Source: Pseudevernia furfuracea
Lineage: Eukaryota > Ascomycota > Lecanoromycetes > Lecanorales > Parmeliaceae
Reading direction: 5' to 3'
DNA: 64,000 bases
Assembly: GCA_022315425.1 (NCBI GenBank)
Contig: JAIUPT010000016.1
Coordinates: 479,081 to 543,080 of the forward strand
Shown here: positions 59,834-64,000 of the stretch, piece by piece
Numbering within the stretch: position 1 is the first letter of the stretch
Layout: every line of letters begins with the position of its first letter
Program-made: the position numbers and the translations under genes
Notes under the pieces: generated by a model
Database searches by the model: none
The model's input: only the letters and a program-made list of their open reading frames with translations
Told to the model about the DNA's origin: nothing

Positions 59834-60010
59834 TAACCCTAGTATTCTCGGGCTTTGCCTGGCAAAACCCATCCGGATAAATTTTTCATTGGTGGAACAA
59901 CGTTTTCCGGATCGACCGCTAGCGGCAGGTTTTGCCAGGCAAAGCCTACCTTGGCAATGACCGCCAGCGACGTCCACCATAAAGATTTGCATGCAGTCTT
60001 CGTCGCTGAG
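59834..60010 (+). repeat. Hairpin repeat H1 (~177 bp)
   Basis: Contains perfectly complementary 19-base arms GGCTTTGCCTGGCAAAACC (59851-59869) and its complement (59928-59946), separated by 58 bp. Each arm is itself near-palindromic (TTTGCC-T-GGCAAA). Starts near CTAGTATTCTCGG and ends GTCTTCGTCGCTGAG. A directly repeated partner lies 398 bp downstream. Confidence 0.8.
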
Positions 60011-60231
60011 CTGTTTCAAGACATAATCGAAGTCATCGTCGCCTCTTTATGCAGTCTGGAAAGACTTTAGAATATTTTTGGTCGACACGATTATTTGGTG
60101 AGGAAAGCGTGCGACGAAGCGTCAAGCCCTCGATAAGGCTGAGTCTGAATTTTCTTGATATGTCTAATTCTATTTAGAACTTCTTACATCTAAGCATTCA
60201 AACACCTACTTTGAGACCGTCGATTGAACAT

Positions 60232-60408
60232 TAACTCTAGTATTCTCGGGCTTTGCACTGCAAAACCCATTCGGATAAATTTTTCATTGGTGGAACAACG
60301 TTTTTCGGATCGATTATTAGCGACAGGTTTTGCAGTGCAAAGCCTCTCAGGGCAATGATCGTTAGCGACGTTCATCATAAAGATTTGTATGCAGTCTTCG
60401 TCGCTGAG
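60232..60408 (+). repeat. Hairpin repeat H2 (~177 bp)
   Basis: Aligns to H1 at a constant offset of 398 without gaps. The arms are GGCTTTGCACTGCAAAACC and its exact complement, so changes relative to H1 occur in matched pairs on both arms while the flanking sequence shows ordinary C/T differences. Confidence 0.8.
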
Positions 60409-60417
60409 AAGTATTCT

Positions 60418-60978
60418 TAATTAGAATAATGATGCTGAGAGCATCGCTGACAAAAATAGTGATTAGAATAATGCGACACTCAATATGACACTCAATGCGA
60501 CACTCAATGCGACACTCAATAGCAGTGGTCTCAGCAGTATTCTCAGCGGTATTGGTCTCAGCGGTATTTTCAGCAGTATTCTCAGCAGGCAGTATTCTCA
60601 GCGATATTCTCAGCGATGGTCTCAGCAGACAGTATTCTCAGCGGTATTCTCAGCGGTATTCTCAGCGGTGGTCTCAACGGTATTCTCAGCGGTGGTCTCA
60701 ACGATGGTCTCAGCAGTATTCTCAGCGGTATTGATCTCAGCGGTATTCTCAGCGGTGGTCTCAGCAGTGGTCTCAGCATTGATCTCAGCGATATTCTCAG
60801 CAGTGATCTCAGCAGGTAGTATTCTCAGCGGTGTTCTCAACAGATAGTATTCTCAGCAATAATCTCAGCACTAGTCTCAGCATTGATCTCAGTAGTGACA
60901 GTGACAGTAACAGTAACAGTAATAGTAATAGTAACAATAATAATAGTAATAGTAATAGTAATAGTAATAGTAATAGTA

Positions 60979-61009
<31 letters not shown>

Positions 61010-61030
61010 ATTAATCTTAGTATTACTATT
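60418..61030 (+). repeat. Minisatellite/microsatellite block related to family P core
   Basis: 60478-60530 repeats GCGACACTCAAT. 60525-60890 consists of TCTCAGCGGTAT, GGTCTCAGCAGT and close variants. 60897-61015 is a (AGTAAT)n and (AAT)n run. The TATTCTCAGCGATATTCTTAG words at 20820-20870 in P1 are the RIP-changed counterpart. Frames over this region (Ser/Ala/Val or Asn/Ser repeats) are translations of the repeat, not genes. Confidence 0.75.
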
Positions 61031-61546
61031 CTAGTTAATCGTGATCTTTATAATATTATTTCAGTTATTATTTTCATTAGTATTATTCTTAATATTATTA
61101 TTTTAATTAATAATACTCTTAATCTTATTATTTTAATTATCGTTTTAATTAATAATACTTATAATAGAAGTTATAATTAATTATAATAAGTTAAAACTAG
61201 TTAAAACTAGTTATAACTACGTGTAGTATTAATTACTATTAATTAAAAACTTATTTAAATATTTATAAGTTTAGAATATATAAAGAATTAAAAAATATTA
61301 GTTTAAATATCTTATTTAATTAATATAATATAATTCAACTATATGTAGTTCGACTATATAAGTTATAATTAATAAAGAACTAGTTCTAACTACGTATAGT
61401 ATTAATTAATTATTAATTAAAAAGTAATATTAATAGTTATAGATTTAAAATATATAAAGAATTAATAATATTAATTTAAATATTTCACTTAGTTAATATA
61501 ATATAGTTTAACTATATGTAGTTCGACTATATGTAGTTATAACTAC
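61031..61546 (+). repeat. AT-rich tandem repeat, ~155-172-bp unit
   Basis: Units carrying TAACTACGTRTAGTATTAATT recur at about 61215, 61387 and 61541, with ACTATATGTAGTTCGACTAT before them. No gene. Confidence 0.6.
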
Positions 61547-62790
61547 GTGTGTATTAATTAGTTTTATTATTAATTAAAAAGTAATATTAATAATTAAAAG
61601 TTTAGAGTATATATAATAATAATAATAATAGTTTAAGTATAAAAGAAGATAAAAGTTGTTTATAAATTAAATATATTATATTTTAATAAAGTTAAAAGTT
61701 TATTAATAAAAAGAGTTATATTTAAAGTTGAGTTTATAATAGTATATATAAAGTAGTAAATAGTAATAAGAGTAATTAAAATTAAAATATAATTATATAT
61801 ATTTTAAAGATTAAAAGTTTAAATAAGTAATTAGTTAAAAAAGAAAAAATAGAGTTATATGAGTTAATAAAGTATAAAAAGAGTATAAATTAATAAAGTA
61901 TAAAAAGAGTTATATAATATATAATATAAAGATGTTAAGAGTATAAATAAGTGTTGATGTTTATATAATTAATAAAGTTATTAAAATATATAAAGTAAAT
62001 AAGAGAGTAAAAGAAGAAGTAAATAAGAAGTATATATATTTAAAATTATATAAGTATTATTAAGTAAAGAGAAGAATAAGAGTAAAAAGAAGAAGAAGAA
62101 TAAAAATAAGAGTAAAAGAATTAAAGTTATTAAAATATATAAGTATTAATAAATAAAAGAAGAAGTAAAAGTTATTATAAGAATAAAAGTAAGAGAGAGA
62201 ATAAGAGAAATAAAAGTTATTATAAGAATAAGAGAAAATATAAAAGAGATAAGAGTTAAAAGTTAAAAATATAATTTAAATAATTAGTTAAGAGAAAAAG
62301 AAAAAGTATAAAAGAGAAAAGAGTTAATAAGAATTAAAAATATAATTTAAATAATTAGTTAAAAGAAAAAGAAAAAATAGAATTATATAATATATATTAT
62401 AAAGATATTAATTAAAGTATAAATAAATAGTTATATTTATATAATTAATTAAAATTTTATTTAAGATATTATAAAGTTATTAAAATATATAAAATAAAAT
62501 AAAAAATAAAAGAAGAAGTAAATAAGAAGTATATAAGAAGTATATATGTTTAAAATTATATAAGTATTATTAGATAAAAAGAAGAATAAGAATAAAAATA
62601 TAAGAATAAGAAGAAGAATAAAAGTAAAAGAGTTAGAGTTAATAAAATATATAAGTATTAATGAATAAAAAGAGAAGTAAAATTTAATAGAAGAATAAAA
62701 GTAAGAGAAAATATAAAAGAGAGAATAGAAAAGTAAATATAGAAATAAAAATAAATAAGATTTAAAATAAGAAGAAAAATAAAAGTTATA
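61547..62790 (+). repeat. C-free A/G/T tract, two diverged tandem copies
   Basis: No cytosine occurs on the plus strand from 61547 up to the telomere array, and GG is absent as well until the array. Two tandem copies offset by about 510-528 bp are visible: e.g. GAAAAAATAG at 61843 and 62371, and TTTAAAATTATATAAGTATT near 62038 and 62549. Purine-rich AAGAAGAAGAA runs are frequent. No coding capacity. Confidence 0.85.
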
Positions 62791-62878
62791 GGGTTAGGGT
62801 TAGGGTTAGGGTTAGGGTTAGGGTTAGGGTTAGGGTTAGGGTTAGGGTTAGGGTTAGGGTTAGGGTTAGGGTTAGGGT
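62791..62878 (+). repeat. Telomeric array, (GGGTTA)14 plus GGGT, interstitial
   Basis: 88 bp of perfect telomere repeat with the G-rich strand on plus, the orientation of a right-hand chromosome end. 1.1 kb of unrelated sequence follows, so the array is not terminal in this assembly. Confidence 0.95.
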
Positions 62879-62879
62879 G

Positions 62880-64000
62880 CGTAATCGTGGCAAGAACACT
62901 CTTGAGGAAGCCCTGGGTGATTGTAAGCCTTTACATGGCCAGTGGATTGGTCCGAGTATTGCTTGTCCGCGCTGTCGTGGAGGACTGGCCCCAAGTTGGT
63001 GCGCTGATCGGATGTCGAAAGGTCGTCGATTGAGATGAAGCGGTCAAAGTCCTCTCGGAGTCGTGGTAACCTTTCTAGTGGAAGCGCTGCTGCATACCAC
63101 GCAAACAGGTTTGCGGCGCGATCATCACACAGCGAATGGTATCGCGGCTTCTAGCTGCTGTCCGAATATTGCAACGCCTCTCCTGACTGCGTGACGACGC
63201 CATACTGATCGAGTGATACTGGATTGTGTCGCGTGAAAGACTGGTCGAATTTCCACCCAGTGCACCTTTGCCTGCAGATTTTGCCCGCACCGGATCCTGA
63301 TTATTAATGATGTTGCATCCTGGTAAGTGATTTGCGGGCTCAAGCCATCTCTAAAATAGTGAACAATGTGAGATATCTCAATGAGTAATAGTGGCAATCC
63401 AGCCTATACTAGGGCTTGGCTAATAACATAATTGTCAGAGATTTTCGCGGCTATCAGCTCGGCAGGTGGTCAAAAACACCTCGGCTGGGCCGTCAGCATA
63501 ACGGAAGTATATGCGGAAATTGGCAGGGGGTCTGCATAAAAGGATAGTGGACTCAAGCATATCCGGACGACCTCATGTGTGGGGGTCAAAATTCTTAGAT
63601 CGATGATAATAGGTATTAGAATCGGCGAGGACTTCAGAGACAGTATACAGAGCATTATCACGCACTATGCGACGCATATTCTCGAATGATGTATATCGAC
63701 TTTCAATTCAAGTTTCAACAGATGACAGTCAGTAAAGCGTAGGTCTTAAAGAAAAACATCATATATTAGTATGCTTGATAGATGCTCTAAATAAAAGAAT
63801 ATACTACAGTACAATATAAATGCTAACATCCTTAACGTTCCGGCAGTATTCGATTTTCATTAAAATTGATCTTTTCAATGTATGCTTAAGAATATATTAA
63901 CATTGCCTATAAGATAATCAGATGCATATGAACTAGCATATCCTAAAGGGCCGACTAATAAAGTATAGACAAAAATATCGGCTAGCGAAAAGTTAATCGA
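62880..64000. other. Sequence beyond the telomere array, unassigned
   Basis: 62880-63660 has normal composition. A minus frame reads AELIAAKISDNYVISQALV, a stop, then PLLLIEISHIVHYFRDGLS and on to 63125, which might be a decayed gene end; no family recognised. After about 63700 it is AT-rich without features. Confidence 0.4.

Noticed and set aside
59819..60378. Minus frames with similar ends (FIRMGFA...SPRILEL) taken as a small paralogous pair
   Set aside because: They are translations of the hairpin repeats H1 and H2; the paired arms explain the conservation better than coding does.
60485..61034. Ser/Ala/Val-rich and Asn/Ser-rich frames of 60-120 codons
   Set aside because: Pure translations of 12-bp and 3/6-bp repeats, open in several frames at once.
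62041..62300. AAGAAGAAGAA runs as a CRISPR-like or coding repeat
   Set aside because: No regular spacer structure; it is part of the C-free low-complexity tract.

Overview
The window looks like a repeat-rich, probably subtelomeric stretch of a filamentous ascomycete (Pezizomycotina) genome. Evidence: a perfect (TTAGGG)n array; spliceosomal introns of 46-70 bp; and repeat-induced point mutation (RIP), seen as AT-rich blocks where CpA and CpC are nearly gone, CpG and CpT persist, and transposon proteins carry Trp-to-stop (TGG to TGA) and Gln-to-stop (CAG to TAG) changes. I cannot name the species.

Layout. 1-176 is the start of a secreted protein gene running off the left edge (probably a six-bladed propeller / SMP-30-like protein). 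3105-6813 holds two internally deleted Helitrons, head to head. The second stops five bases before a well-formed three-exon gene (6819-9380) for a protein with a complete Ulp1-type cysteine protease domain and a C-terminal coiled coil. 9851-10967 is a two-exon gene for a protein with a signal peptide and a C-terminal membrane segment, preceded by a TATA box. 12125-18338 is the long parent-type Helitron (RepHel) with mutated catalytic motifs. 18348-33617 is a nest of RIP-degraded elements: ~500-bp terminal-inverted-repeat elements (family M), one inside another, one split by a ~1.1-kb long-TIR element (family P) and one split by a 7-kb Ty3/gypsy element; a further P fragment is split by a 2.8-kb gag-only LTR element.

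35702-36788 (minus) is a five-exon gene in which an 87-bp exon plus 52-bp intron has been tandemly copied, giving a 29-residue repeat. 37700-43440 is a less mutated fragment of family M abutting a truncated gypsy polyprotein. 46033-47295 is a RIP-mutated coiled-coil coding remnant.

47967-52856 is the most complete element: a tyrosine-recombinase retrotransposon (Ngaro/PAT type) with Gag, RT-RNase H and tyrosine recombinase, flanked by split direct repeats in the order A1-ORFs-B1-A2-B2. It interrupts another ORF, and a solo A-B repeat lies at 58216-58666 in the opposite orientation. 59041-60410 has a Copia remnant and two copies of a hairpin repeat whose arms co-vary.

61547-62879 is a tract with no C at all on the + strand, ending in 14.7 perfect telomere repeats that are followed by 1.1 kb of other DNA, so the telomere array is interstitial.

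Few genes work together here; the region is mainly an archive of nested transposition, RIP and chromosome-end rearrangement. All readings are by eye; exact repeat edges are good to a few bases unless stated.
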